A stretch of 64,000 nucleotides of DNA from Pegea sp. RAD2-039 (GCA_034620365.1 JAQGEQ010000084.1:372001-436000); one strand, 5' to 3'. Positions 14,109-25,372 are shown, counted from the stretch's first letter. Numbers and translations: made by a program. The notes: generated by a model not told the origin, from the sequence alone.

Positions 14109-15167
14109 TAATCTTTTAGAAATGATACAGAAAGAAAGTCGATTTTATAGAAGCTTGTTTAAAGGTTTTTGTTGTTATAAAAACATAGGCTTAAATTAAA
14201 AAGATTAAAGTTTTTTGATCCCTAGATATACAATTTTGTGAGGTTATAATTGCTGTTAAGTTATTGTATTGTATGAAACATTTTTGAAATATGATTGAAA
14301 ACAAGAATATCTTTTAAGATATTTTATCTTAAAAAGTTGCTCATGTGGTTTTGTTGTTGAGTGTTTAGCAAATTTTATGTTTTGTGTGATGTCTTATAGC
14401 AGAACTATATTCATAAAATGATTATTAAACACTCAATTTTTTTAATTAAATGATAAACTGTTAAATGTTGTTGATAGTCTTATTTGTAACTATTTTAAGT
14501 TATCAAGCTTCAAGTTGAGTTGGTGTTTTGATCATGTTTTCAACGCTGAGGAGAATATACCTCAATATTTTGTAATTGTTTTAGGGTTTGTGTTTCTTGG
14601 AAATTGTGTGGTTTTGTATTTTTAAGGAACAATTTTCTGTATATTTTTTATCAATAATTTTTTAACTTGATGTTTTATATTTACTTGCAGATATTAAACT
14701 TATAAATTAAATTGTTTTTAAACTTTTCGGATTTTGCAAATTTGGTTCCATGGAGAAAGTATAGTTTATTAATTTTTTTTATTTATTCTTAGAGTCTCAT
14801 ATATTATTTATTTTTGACTTAAATTTTAAAATGTTTATATTTAGAAAACTACTTGTTCATAAACTTCTTATACTAAAATTTAGATGTAACATTAGATTTT
14901 TATTTTATTAAATAATTATAAGAACAAAACCGTTTATTTATATGAAAATATTTATTTGATTTACTTTACATTAATTTTAAAAGCTCTATGGCTATCAGCT
15001 AGAAAATAAAAGTATTTTAAAACATCTAAACTTCTATAAACTCTTTAAGTAAGATCAAACTTATTTAAAAGAAAACTTTGTTAAAATTTTTATCTATTTT
15101 AAATAATTGTTTTATATAAGGTGGTAATTATTACTTATTTTTATTTAAGTAACTTAAAGAAAGGTTA

Positions 15168-16154
15168 ATGATGAGTTATTTAATCTCACATTTTGATATA
15201 CAAACAGCGTCGAAGGTAATTTCACCACACATTCACAAAACATCCCTTCTTGAATGCTCAACAATAAGTCTAATGTGTGGAAAGAATATTTACCTAAAAA
15301 CAGAGAATTTACAAAAAACAGGATCATTTAAAATCAGAGGAGCTATTAATACTATTAAACATGAAATACAAGATAACTTGAAAGGTAAAGAAACATGTGT
15401 TGTTACTCACAGTAGTGGCAATCATGGTCAAGCAGTTGCTTATGCCGCCAGTATTTTTGGAATCAAATCATATATTGTAATGCCACAAAATTCTCCTTCT
15501 TGTAAAAAGAATGCTGTACGTGGCTATGGAGGAAATATTGTTGAATGTTTGAATAACGAATATTCAAGGCAGGAAGTTGCTGATAAAGTGTTGAAAGAAA
15601 AAGGTGGTGTCTTTATAGATGCTTCTCAAAACCCAAATGTTATTGCTGGTCAAGGTACCATAGCAATAGAAATATTAGAAGATAATGCAAATATTGATGC
15701 TATAGTAGTACCTGTTGGTGGTGGTGGAATGATTAGTGGTATTGCTATTGCTGCTAAATCTATTAAACCTTCTATCAAGATATATGCTGCAGAACCCGAA
15801 GAAGCAAAAAGTTGTTACATGTCAAAGAAAAATGGTAGACTCACAAAGAATTTACAAAATCCTAATACAGTTGCTGATGGTGTAAAAGTCAGTATTGGTA
15901 AAAACACCTGGCCAATTATTCGAGACCTAGTTGATGATGTCATAACTGTAACTGAAGATGAGATCAAAGAAGCAACAAAATTAGTTTTTGAAAGAGCTAA
16001 ACTAGTTATAGAACCAACAAGTGGTGTCGGAGTAGCGGCTATCACAAAAACTGATTTTAATAAGTTGAATGGAATAAATGAAAATGTAAAAAATGTAGCT
16101 GTTATTCTGTGTGGTGGAAACTGTGACTTTAATCTAATTTCTTCTTGGTGGTAG
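15168..16154 (+). CDS. SRR: Serine racemase-like PLP enzyme (fold type II)
   Basis: A 328-residue single-exon protein aligning end to end with animal serine racemase (about 340 residues). The PLP lysine is K55 in KTGSFKIRGA; the opposing catalytic serine is S83 in THSSGNHGQA; the phosphate-binding glycine loop is PVGGGGM at ~182-188. Conserved NTWPIIRDLVDD and TVTEDEIKEAT segments lie near 245-270. Family members convert L-serine to D-serine and also eliminate water to give pyruvate and ammonia, so serine/threonine dehydratase activity is an alternative. Human SRR has a serine in the SGGN motif near the C-terminus; here it is LCGGNCD. The protein starts MM; the second ATG would serve equally. 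A T-rich acceptor (AG at 15148-15149) lies 18 bases before the start. The gene lies 1.06 kb after SMARCE1, same strand. Confidence 0.93.
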   Translation: MMSYLISHFDIQTASKVISPHIHKTSLLECSTISLMCGKNIYLKTENLQKTGSFKIRGAINTIKHEIQDNLKGKETCVVTHSSGNHGQAVAYAASIFGIKSYIVMPQNSPSCKKNAVRGYGGNIVECLNNEYSRQEVADKVLKEKGGVFIDASQNPNVIAGQGTIAIEILEDNANIDAIVVPVGGGGMISGIAIAAKSIKPSIKIYAAEPEEAKSCYMSKKNGRLTKNLQNPNTVADGVKVSIGKNTWPIIRDLVDDVITVTEDEIKEATKLVFERAKLVIEPTSGVGVAAITKTDFNKLNGINENVKNVAVILCGGNCDFNLISSWW

Positions 16155-16840
16155 TCACTTCAGATTTGTCATAAATAATTGTTTTGAGCTTTCCAAATCT
16201 TTTAATGTTTATCAGCTGTTTTTTTTAATTTGCCAACTATTTATCATGTGATCTTAGGTGCCCCAAAGCTGTTTTTTTAATTTTGTCAATTTATGTTATT
16301 AGTTAAAATTTTCTTAAATATCGTATATTAAATTATTAAATATTTATAATAATTGATGACAATATTTGTAATTATTACATTTAAACATCAGAATAAACAA
16401 AAATTCAATTTAGATAAAAATAATTTTTTTTAATTTGATTTTCTTAAAATTAAAATTTTTTTTATTGAATCTTTTTCTGTTGCAAATTTTTAAATTAACC
16501 AAAAGCCAGCAAAATGTAGAATATAAAATATATCAAATTTTTATCATCACAAATTTGATTTTAATTATTTTAACCTAAGGTAAATAAAATTGTTATTATA
16601 AGCTCACTTGTATCTGTAACCTTAAGTGTGGGCCAGAAAACTATAATCTAAATATTTCGATATTCTTTGCAATCACTTAATCTTAATGACAAAAAGTTAC
16701 CACACCATATAAGCACTTAATTTGTTGGGAATTATTTTTCATTTCTATTTATTTTATCTCTTCAATTTGAAATTTCTAACCCTTAAACTTACCTCTTTAT
16801 TAATTTGACAATTATGTTTGGTTTTATGCAAAATATTTAT
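16155..16840. other. Spacer between the racemase gene and CLP1
   Basis: About 690 bases, very AT-rich, with A/T homopolymer runs and possible AATAAA-type poly(A) signals. No reading frame or RNA gene is supported. The last part is the T-rich acceptor tract before CLP1. Confidence 0.6.
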
Positions 16841-16850
16841 GTACTTTCAG
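16841..16850 (+). promoter_or_regulatory. 3' splice acceptor 7 nt before the CLP1 start codon
   Basis: GTACTTTCAG at 16841-16850 is a consensus acceptor. Only seven bases (AATATAT) separate it from the ATG at 16858. Such a short exon leader after an acceptor, with no upstream coding exon, suits spliced-leader trans-splicing better than a conventional promoter. Confidence 0.65.
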
Positions 16851-16857
16851 AATATAT

Positions 16858-18024
16858 ATGATGTCAAGTGTTGGTAGCGATTATCAAATATTGGAAATCT
16901 CAGCTGGATATGAACTCTGTATTCAATCTGAGATTTATGATCAATGTAAAGCAGAACTTCTCGAAGGAGATGCAGAAGTATTTGGGTTTTGTCTCAGCAA
17001 GAATTCTACTTTTAACTTAAAGAAGTTTCCAATTTTTACCTGGTATGGTTGCAAGATCAAAATATTTGATCCACAATTAAGGTGTGTACCAAAAGAAAAT
17101 AAAATCATGCATATGTACCTTCATTTACACACTCAATTGGAAAATATGAGATTAAACGCTAAAAATTATCATAAAAATGGACCAAGGGTACTAATAACTG
17201 GACCAACTGACTCAGGAAAGAGCAGTTTGAGTAAACTACTATTAAACTATGCCATTAGAGCAAATAAACTGCCGACTTTTGTGGACATTGATGTGGGACA
17301 GGGGGCGATTAGCTTACCTGGCACCGTGGGTGTGGTTTCTTTACACAATATGGTGCCCCCGTCTGATGACTTTGATTCAGAGAATCCTTTTGTTTTACAT
17401 TTTGGTGATAAAGCGTTAAATCCTCATGAACGTTTGTACCAGTTCCTTCTTCAGAAGCTTGCAGGTAGATTTAATCACTTGTGCTTTCAAGATGAAAGGT
17501 TACGATACAGCGGATGTGTTATTAACACTTGTGGATGGATTAATGGGTTTGGTTTTCAAGCAATTATTCATACAGCTGATTGTTTTGAGGTTGATGTGGT
17601 TGTAGTTATCAACAATCAAGAACTCTACTCAAAATTAACCACACAGTTACCATCATTTGTTCAGATCGTTCATCTACCTCGCGCTGATGGTGTAATGATA
17701 AGAGATCAAAATTATAGAAGAAGATCTCGCGATTTAAAGGTTCAAAGATATTTTCAGTGTCAAACTTTTGAAATTAAGCTATCTTTTAATGAGCTTAGTG
17801 TTTTTACATTTGATATTAAGTTATTTAAAGTGAGGGTGGATAGTAAACTTATTAATAGAGTTTGTAGTTTAGTGTCAGATGACTTTAATGAAAAGAAGAT
17901 CAGTAATATAGCTGGTTATGTGATCATTAAAGATGTTGATAAACAAAATTGTATTATTACTTTGATTTCTCCGAGTGAAAACCTACCTTCTAACCGTTTG
18001 TTAGTTATGGATTATAATGCCTAG
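16858..18024 (+). CDS. CLP1: Polynucleotide 5'-hydroxyl-kinase / cleavage factor subunit CLP1
   Basis: A 388-residue single-exon protein. Residues 115-122 are the Walker A loop GPTDSGKS, followed by the CLP1 signatures FVDIDVGQGAISLPGTVG (~141-158), CVINTCGWINGFG and FEVDVVVVI. The N-terminal beta domain begins with an acidic, hydrophobic region and the C-terminal domain ends near LLVMDYNA, matching human CLP1 (425 residues) with a somewhat shorter C-terminal part. CLP1 is an RNA 5' kinase in the tRNA splicing endonuclease complex and a structural subunit of pre-mRNA cleavage factor II in the nucleus. It starts MM; either ATG works. It lies 704 bases after the racemase gene and 424 before HMBS, on the same strand. 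Confidence 0.94.
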   Translation: MMSSVGSDYQILEISAGYELCIQSEIYDQCKAELLEGDAEVFGFCLSKNSTFNLKKFPIFTWYGCKIKIFDPQLRCVPKENKIMHMYLHLHTQLENMRLNAKNYHKNGPRVLITGPTDSGKSSLSKLLLNYAIRANKLPTFVDIDVGQGAISLPGTVGVVSLHNMVPPSDDFDSENPFVLHFGDKALNPHERLYQFLLQKLAGRFNHLCFQDERLRYSGCVINTCGWINGFGFQAIIHTADCFEVDVVVVINNQELYSKLTTQLPSFVQIVHLPRADGVMIRDQNYRRRSRDLKVQRYFQCQTFEIKLSFNELSVFTFDIKLFKVRVDSKLINRVCSLVSDDFNEKKISNIAGYVIIKDVDKQNCIITLISPSENLPSNRLLVMDYNA

Positions 18025-18447
18025 CTCTGAATAAGAAATTTTCTTAATTTATATATTTTTAATACTTTAAATTAATAGATATTTTATCGAAATTAACTTT
18101 TGTTCAGCGGTGCCTTTTAATGTAAGGAGAATTAGGTTTACTAGCTTCTTGTTTAAATGGATTTTCTCAAAGCTAACTCTTGTCTCCTATTTTAAACATG
18201 TGATATTTTTAAGTATGGTTTATTTTGTTGGTCTGGGATTCATGTTTTTCACTTTTCTCTAACAACAGGCAACATCCATTCTAAATTTCATCGCAATAGT
18301 TCTTCATATCGCAATGTGATGGCTTTTTCAAATTTGCTGCTTTATTTTGGTAAACTATCTTTGTACTGCATGCAATTTACTCTACACTGCCGCCCACAAA
18401 CCTGTTTCTATTTTCATTAATTATATATTTACTTACAGTTTCCTACA
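18025..18447. other. Spacer between CLP1 and HMBS with acceptor at its end
   Basis: Some 420 bases, AT-rich, no gene. It ends in TATTTACTTACAG (AG at 18437-18438), a good 3' splice acceptor nine bases before the HMBS start codon. The short spacing and the acceptor would fit either an operon-like unit resolved by trans-splicing or a separate gene with a spliced 5' leader. Confidence 0.55.
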
Positions 18448-19539
18448 ATGGAAAATGATAGGACATTTTTAAATAAAACTTACCGTATTGGCTCACGTGA
18501 TAGCCAATTAGCATTGGTTCAATCAAATTGGGTGAAAAATGAGTTAGAAAAAGTGATCCCGGGAATCAGATTTGAAATAATCAAAATTAAGACTGTAGGA
18601 GACACCATTCTTCATAAATCACTTTCTAAAACTGGTGAAAAGAATCTTTTTACGAAGGAATTAGAAGATGCATTACTTGAAAAGCAGGTAGATATGGTTG
18701 TGAATTCACTCAAAGATATGCCGTCAACATTACCAGAGGGTCTCACCATATCTGCCATCTCTAAACGTGAATGTCCTCTTGATGTGGTTGTTATGCACCC
18801 TAAAAATCGAGAAAAAAAGTTGTGTGACTTGAAAGCCGGAAGTGTTATTGGAACCAGCTCCTTAAGAAGAGTTGCCCAGCTCTCGCGTGCCTATCCACAA
18901 TTTATGTTTAAAAGCATTCGCGGGAATTTGAACACGCGCTTGAACAAGTTGCACAATTCTAATGAACTGGAATGTATCATCTTAGCGTACGCTGGATTAA
19001 AACGTCTTTCAATGTTGAATTATGTTTCACAAATTCTTGCACCTTCAGAATGTTTGTATGCAATCGGACAGGGCTCGTTGGCGATAGAGACCAGGGCACG
19101 TGACTATGAGGTCATCACTATGGTGTCACGGCTTCATTGTAAAGAGACTGTTCTTAGGACAGTAGCTGAAAGGGCGTTTCTCAGCACCTTAGGCGGAGGC
19201 TGCTCTGTACCACAGGGAGTTCACTCATGGTTTGAAGATGATAAATTGTGTTTAACTGGCGGTGCTTTTAATTTCGATGGCAGTAAGGCGGTTATTGAGA
19301 CGAGGAAGTCGGAAATATGCTTATCTGAAGAAAGCAGCTGGCAAAATAAAAGTGATTTGGATAAATGCCGTGAATCTTCTAGTATCACAACTTCACATCG
19401 GTTCATGCATCCGCTACAACTCAAGATAGCTGGCCATTTAGGAAGAGATGTTGCTATTGCACTGTTACGGAACGGTGCTGCTGTTATATTAGATGAAGCA
19501 AAAGAAGCTAATTTAAAAACCCCCGACACTACCTTATAA
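18448..19539 (+). CDS. HMBS: Hydroxymethylbilane synthase (porphobilinogen deaminase)
   Basis: A 363-residue single-exon protein, the length of animal HMBS. The dipyrromethane cofactor cysteine is C252 in LGGGCSVPQGVH; the catalytic aspartate is D90 in NSLKDMPSTLPEG; substrate-binding arginines are in TSSLRRVAQL (R140, R141) and RGNLNTRL. The N-terminal YRIGSRDSQLALVQ is the family opening. It joins four porphobilinogens into hydroxymethylbilane, the third step of haem synthesis, in the cytosol. The C-terminal domain carries an extra serine-rich loop near 300-320 (SEICLSEESSW..) like the animal insertion. The start is the only ATG after the acceptor at 18438. Animal HMBS genes usually have many introns; this one has none. 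A partly overlapping open frame on the minus strand is a shadow. Confidence 0.96.
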   Translation: MENDRTFLNKTYRIGSRDSQLALVQSNWVKNELEKVIPGIRFEIIKIKTVGDTILHKSLSKTGEKNLFTKELEDALLEKQVDMVVNSLKDMPSTLPEGLTISAISKRECPLDVVVMHPKNREKKLCDLKAGSVIGTSSLRRVAQLSRAYPQFMFKSIRGNLNTRLNKLHNSNELECIILAYAGLKRLSMLNYVSQILAPSECLYAIGQGSLAIETRARDYEVITMVSRLHCKETVLRTVAERAFLSTLGGGCSVPQGVHSWFEDDKLCLTGGAFNFDGSKAVIETRKSEICLSEESSWQNKSDLDKCRESSSITTSHRFMHPLQLKIAGHLGRDVAIALLRNGAAVILDEAKEANLKTPDTTL

Positions 19540-22500
19540 GTTGTTAGATATTTTAGATTTTAATTAAGATTTATTTCTACTTTAATCTTTGTTCTTACTA
19601 ATAGTAAAATTTCCTTCAATTTTATGACATAATTAATGTGCAAAAATGTTCTGTGTTACTAGATTTATTTTCGAATATTTATTTATTTATAATTATAGTT
19701 TATAAGCTTTTCTTATTTTTCAAAACTTGATGCATGATATAAAATCGACTCAATTTTTTTCATAATTAAAAGTAAAATGTGATCTTTAAAAACGAGCTTA
19801 GCAATATTTTTAGCAAATAATTCTTCAGCTTATTTAAAATTTAGGTATTTGACGTTCTTAGCATCAGTTTTCTTTTAGAATTTTAATTTGCTTGAACAAC
19901 AAAAACGTTATTTTAAGAATTTCTTCTACCAACTTAAATGATTTTACTCTAAATATAAATGAGTTTAGAAACTTATTATTTTAACCTACAACAACAATTT
20001 CCTTATTTATAAGTTTTTTTTATTACATAATCTGTACTTTTAGACTAATTTTATAAAACTTAGTCTTAAAAATTAGATTTTTACAATTTTAATAAATTAT
20101 TTTCTGGTCATTAATTATCTTAAGATATTGATTTATCTTAATGTATATTTACAGGACTGTTTATTTAAAAGAGTTTATATTCTAATCAAATTTACTAGTC
20201 TCATGATGTTAGATAAAAAGAAGTAAACAAAATTGATTTGCACCTAATAAAAAAATAACAATTCAAAATTTGATATATTTTAAATACAAACAAATAACTT
20301 AACCTAAAAATTAGGTAATGAATTTAGAAAATGGAACATCTTACCACGAAGCTTATTTTTTATTCTAACTGGAAATAATAACCTACAAATAAGCTTAATG
20401 AAAAATAAAATTGTAAAATTTGGTAGACTTGAAATTGTTTTAGATTAGCTCAAAAAATATTTTCTAAGCACTAATAACAGCAATAATATCTTTTTAAAAA
20501 GTTTATTCTCATAAAACCTTTAACAAATTAATATACATAAAAGGTATAATAAATTAGATATGAATTTGTAAGGAATAACAAATTAAACTAAAACTATTTA
20601 TGAAATAAGTCCAACAAAAAAGGATACAGATATTTAAACAATTGATACAAAGATAAAATTGATAGTTGAAAATAAATGATGAAAAATTTAAATGTAAAAA
20701 TAGAAGCTTAATATGGTAAAGTTTGGCACAAAAATGACTGTATATTAACAAAACCCATGTTATTTTCGAAAAGTGGAACATAGATTAAGACAATTGCAGT
20801 AAAACAAGTAGTCATAGGTGGGAACATTTTGCAAAAATATTTTAAAAATAAAGTTTCAGGTTCCTCACTAGATCATCAGCAAAGTTATATTTAAGTTACA
20901 CAATGCTATTAGATTCTATAACAGCTTGTGAGCTTCTTAAGCAAACGTCATTCGAAAAGCTAAATAATATAATATAACAATATCTCAAAGCTTTCCAAGG
21001 GTATTTTTATAGAAGCTACAGTGTAAGAAAAACGACTCATAATCTTATCCATCTATAAGCAGAATTGTAACTCTGGCCTCCGAATGTCATTTTCCGCCGC
21101 AATCGCTGCAAGGCTATTAGAGATGTATATCGGTTAGTATATTCCCGGTTTTATGCTTTAATTAACATGTAGCTAACTTTTATTGTAAATGAAAACATCC
21201 TGTGATGAAATATCTCCACTTGGTGACACAATCTAACAACCTGGGATATACCCACTTCTTAGATCCGCATTTCAGTGAGAAGGCCCAGTTACCTGGGATA
21301 GTGACATCAAGGTCATTGGATTGTAGAATTTATGTTTGGGTGAGCTCCCATAACCTTCTCCTGTGGTGCTACTTAGTTGGAGAAAATACTTTCTGTTATA
21401 GTAGATATTCTCGGTAGATATTCAAAGCGCACTATACCGTATCTTCGACGACGACAACTCAAACTCCCACTCACAAAGCCAATTAACTCAACCGCTTGTC
21501 CATTTCATAGCTACGACCACATTTAAAATATATTTTATAATTTATCATAAAGACATTGGCTTCGGTGGAATAAGCAGGGTTCCATTGAGTCTTAATCACA
21601 ATATTTGCTAATAACATCAATTTGTTTCGGCTTGATGTTTTTACAATTAAATACACTAATTGAGAAAGCTGGTGACAAACTTTTGTAATTTATATGGGAT
21701 TTAAATGAGCCTTTTTTCCAAAAAATCAAATTGTCTATCAAGAATGTGTGTTAGCGAGAGGTGCTCTTTTCAGGTACCCTTCTTCGCAGTTATTGAAATA
21801 AATAAATAAATAAAAAAGAAACTTTTTTTATATATTAAATAGCATATAGACAATGTGATATCCTTTTTGATGTAAATAATTTCTGAAAGATTCTGAACTT
21901 TTAACAAATCTTTAAATCTTATCATTAGTATTTAAGCTTATATTTCAAAATACGTATAAATACACATCACTTAAAGTTTTAGAAATATTCTAATAATGAA
22001 AACTATTTGTCATGATTTTAGACCATTATGGTCGTAGTATGTCCAAAATATACCTGATCAAGCTTTTCAAATTGGTGACGCTATTTTGTTTATTTAGTTC
22101 TTGTTAAGAAGCAGTGACGCCGAGATATCTTATTGTCTTGGTAACTATAAAAGTTTTTAGTGACATTAATAGTTTTCTAGGATTTCAATATCTTTTAAAA
22201 GTACTTCTATTTATGAGACATACTTATCATAAACCTATTTTTGCACGCTTAAATTATTTATTTTTAAGAATTTATTTTTAATTTTACAAAATATTTTTTA
22301 TTGGAATTTTGGAAAATCATCTTTATATTGTTACTATTTTTATCATACTTTATTTATTTTTGATAATGTATTGAATTATTTTATTTTTATTATAGTTATA
22401 ACATTAATAAATTTCAGTAATTAAAATTATTTCTGTTGCATTTGGGTTTTTATCATCAATTGCTCCATATTAGTAATCTTTTATTTAAAATATATTTTAG

Positions 22501-23097
22501 TTTAACATTTTTTGAAGCTTTTTACCTAATGCTTTAATCAATTTATTTTTTTAGATTTTATTGTTTGTAACATAGTTTTAAACGTTTTATTTATAAAAAA
22601 GTTACTTCAACTATTTCTTCAATTTAATAAATTATAACTTTGATAAAAAAATTTAAACTTTTGTTTACACTAAGATTAAAAGAGTTTTTTTTAGTAAATT
22701 TTTCAGTCTATTGCACAACTAATAAATATGTAATATAATATTTCTATAATTTAGTTATATTACGGCTTTAAACAAAGAAAGCTTAAGAATTAATTGAGTT
22801 ATTTTTTAAACTGATTTTAACTTTTCTGAATTCTTAGCTAATATATTTAAAATATAAATCAGAAATTTAAATCAGATTTTACTTCTTTATTCAAAAACAA
22901 ATTTATTACTGACTACTAATGAGTTTAAAAATATTTATTTCAAATTTTCCAAAAAAAAGATTATCAGGTCATTAGTTAAGTTTTCCTGCAAAGTTTAATA
23001 ATACTTAGAATTAAAGATTTTGAATATTTTATATTTTCAGCTTTTAGTAAAATATATTTTGCAATTTCATCTTTCACTCTCAAAGAACTTGCTAAAA
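19540..23097. other. 3.5-kb AT-rich spacer with a degenerate retroelement-like patch
   Basis: No live gene seen. Most is AT-rich with homopolymers. The patch at about 21,050-21,500 has near-average GC and a 71-codon open run, but no recognisable domain; it is followed by the hairpin repeat and an (AAAT)n tail at 21743-21820, so it may be the 3' part of a decayed non-LTR element. The final 60 bases hold two acceptor-type AGs (23039-23040 and 23046-23047) leading into HSBP1. Confidence 0.5.
21743..21808 (+). repeat. Interspersed repeat copy B with hairpin and (AAAT)n tail
   Basis: Inverted-orientation match to 9046-9108: TGTGTTAGCGAGAGGTGCTC, then TTTTCAGGTACCCTTCTTCG, then an (AAAT)n tail reaching about 21,815. 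The tail polarity marks the plus strand as sense. The stem here (GGTGC/GTACC) carries one change relative to copy A, so pairing is partly kept. Homology to copy A ends at the GTGTG just upstream. Confidence 0.6.
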
Positions 23098-23316
23098 ATG
23101 GCTGATAATGACCCAAAAAATGTTCAAGATCTCACAGTTTTTGTTCAACAAGTTTTACAAGACATGCAAGGTAAATTCAAAAGCATGTCAGATGGTGTAG
23201 TCAACAAAATAGAGGATATGGGTGGACGAATAGATGAACTTGAAAGAAATATAGCTGAATTACTAGCCCAGGCAGGTGTTGAAGAAGAAGAATTAAACAG
23301 TACTGAAAAGTTGTGA
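23098..23316 (+). CDS. HSBP1: Heat shock factor-binding protein 1
   Basis: A 72-residue protein, the size of animal HSBP1 (about 76). The sequence is nearly one continuous amphipathic helix: DLTVFVQQVLQDMQGKFKSM then NKIEDMGGRIDELERNIAEL, with an acidic C-terminal end. These are the hydrophobic heptad repeats that form a trimeric or hexameric coiled coil and bind the HSF1 trimerisation domain, dampening heat-shock transcription. I chose MADND at 23098 because it gives the family length; an in-frame ATG upstream at 23020 would add 26 residues but lies before the acceptor AGs at 23040/23047 and reads as non-coding. The gene is small, intron-free in its coding part, and 3.6 kb after HMBS. Confidence 0.92.
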   Translation: MADNDPKNVQDLTVFVQQVLQDMQGKFKSMSDGVVNKIEDMGGRIDELERNIAELLAQAGVEEEELNSTEKL

Positions 23317-23924
23317 AGTTTTCATCATCATTAAATATAAATGTTATGAAGCATCTACCTAATATAACATTTTATAGTTAGTTTTTACCTGCTTAGTGTA
23401 AAGGTATTTTTGTAGAATTTTGTAGCTTTTTCTTTAATAACTGGTCTATTGCTAACTAATGTGAAATTATAAGGTATTTGTGTATGTTTCATTTTACTAA
23501 CTATCCACTAATTTTTGTTTTCAATGTACAATTGATGGATGATTTTTTTTAAAGCTAAAAATTTCATAGCGATGATTAATAAGTTTAAAAATCTCAACTT
23601 TTCTACAACAAATTCTTAGTTCAACTTGCCTAAAACGTTGTTTAATGATACTTAAAATCTGACTTTTATTTGAACTTTAAGTAATTTTATTTAGCACCTA
23701 ACAAATATTATGATATTGATTTGATTCATTGTTAAAAATGATGTTTTTTCATGTTTAAAGGTGATTTACAAGACACAAATAAAACAGCTGACTCTTTGTT
23801 AGGTTTTATTGAACATAATAAATCTTTTAGACTGAAATATCTTTTATTGTTCACAAAAAATATCCACTTAAATGTTTACTAAACCCCCTCAGTAATTTAT
23901 TTGATCTAATTTACCAAACAATTT

Positions 23925-23955
23925 TAAGACGCTGACTTCTTTTCAGACAGCGTCT
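23925..23955. repeat. 9-bp perfect hairpin with 13-base loop
   Basis: AAGACGCTG at 23925-23933 pairs exactly with CAGCGTCTT at 23947-23955. It lies about 600 bases past the HSBP1 stop and is GC-richer than its surroundings. It may be an RNA structure in a long 3' UTR, or chance. Confidence 0.45.
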
Positions 23956-24519
23956 TCTGTAGCTATGGAAATGATCTTGTCAATAGATTAGTTAAATTTT
24001 GTTTTATGGTGCTAACATTTATTTAGTAGGAAGCTTCTCTATTTCTTCCTAACTCTCCACCTCATAAAGCTGACTTTTAAACAAACATGACATTAACAGA
24101 AATTAGGTAGCATTTAATAAACAATCACTAAATTAAATAATTATTTTTACTGATTTAAAAGTCAAATTATAATTATCTTAATATAATCTTTCAATTATCA
24201 ACAGACAAAAATAAAAGCACTAATAAATTTAAAAACAAAAAATGACAACTTTAAAACATTAGCTATCTAAACATTTTTTTCTATCAACACTTTAAATTTT
24301 ATTTCACAAACTGAAGACCACATTTTTGATATTGTCGGTAAAACATGGCTGTTATAACAGCTCACAAAAGCTGAGTACTTTGCCTTTAGATACTGAAAAG
24401 TTAATTTAGAAAATATTGACTTTTTTGCTACCTTAAAATTTCTACCTACAAATTAGTTTGTTTAATAAATCGCAGTATTATCTCATTATCAACAATAATC
24501 GTCATTAGTAAGTTTAATG

Positions 24520-24788
24520 AACAGAAAATAAATTACTAAAAATTTGCTAAGCAACTTTAAAAAAAATGTTTGTTGCTAAATCACAATTTATAGAATTATT
24601 AGTTTCAATTTTATATATTTTTCTTCATACAGTGTTTCATTAAAAAATATATTTAGATTATCAAAAAACAGTAGTTTATGCGTTCAATTAAGAATAACCA
24701 AACTTTTAATGAAATTATTGGTTTTATGGTTCTTATAAGCCAATGATTAAATTAAAAAAGATTTTAAATTAGTTTTTGATATTAAACT
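24520..24788 (+). repeat. Dispersed repeat, copy 1 (also at ~42,010-42,240)
   Basis: This stretch matches 42,010-42,240 in the same orientation over most of its length, for example GCAACTTTAAAAAAA, GTTGCTAAATCACAATTTAT and ATTTTAAATTAGTTTTTGAT. The second copy lacks about 35 bases near 24,618-24,652 and has scattered substitutions. No coding content. An old, non-autonomous element or duplicated spacer. Confidence 0.6.
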
Positions 24789-25372
24789 GATATATTTGCA
24801 TATTAAAGTAATTATTTTGTCTTCTTACAATTTTATATTTCCAAATTTATTTTGATATATGTATTAATCCGTATAAAAATAATTTGTTCCAAGTTTTTTC
24901 CACTCTAACAAACTTGTTTTTGAATAAAAATATGTTCTTTTGATGTGGATAGAAAATTCTTTCAAATCCATTTATCATGAAGATATTTGAAAAAAGTTTT
25001 TTAAGATTTTTGCAAAAACCATTTTCATCATATTAATTTTGATTAATGTTGACGATGTAGAGAAATATTTGTAGAAATGTTAACTTTTGAATTTACAAAA
25101 TAAGTTCAAAATAATTGTAGTAACATTCAATTATTACTAAGATCGACAAATTTTAAACCACTAAACACAAATGTTTCAATTGAAAACTGATTTGTTTCTA
25201 ATACTGAGTTGAAGAACAATTTAGCAGATTTTTATTGTAAACTTTGAATAAATACGTCGACAACTTTATGAAATAGTGAAAATAGATATAAGAATTTGAT
25301 AAAAGTTTGAAGTAAAGTGACTAATAGTTAATTTTTTCATCATAATAATCAGTAATAGGGTTTCACTAAAGA

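Larger units (their letters stand above)
23317..25372. other. AT-rich spacer between HSBP1 and ALG2
   Basis: HSBP1 and ALG2 converge here. No gene is visible. It contains a 9-bp perfect hairpin at 23925-23955 and one copy of a dispersed repeat at about 24,520-24,788. Both genes must place their poly(A) sites here; AT-richness makes the signals ambiguous. Confidence 0.6.

Noticed and set aside
19221-19529. 102-codon minus-strand frame
   Set aside because: Antisense shadow of the HMBS C-terminal coding region.
20554-20781. 75-codon minus-strand frame rich in F, I, Y, C
   Set aside because: Composition typical of translated AT-rich spacer; no context.
21202-21417. 71-codon plus-strand frame
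   Set aside because: No recognised domain; lies in a degenerate retroelement-like patch.
21750-21775. Resemblance to the histone mRNA 3' stem-loop
   Set aside because: The stem and loop do not fit the histone consensus, and no histone gene is nearby.
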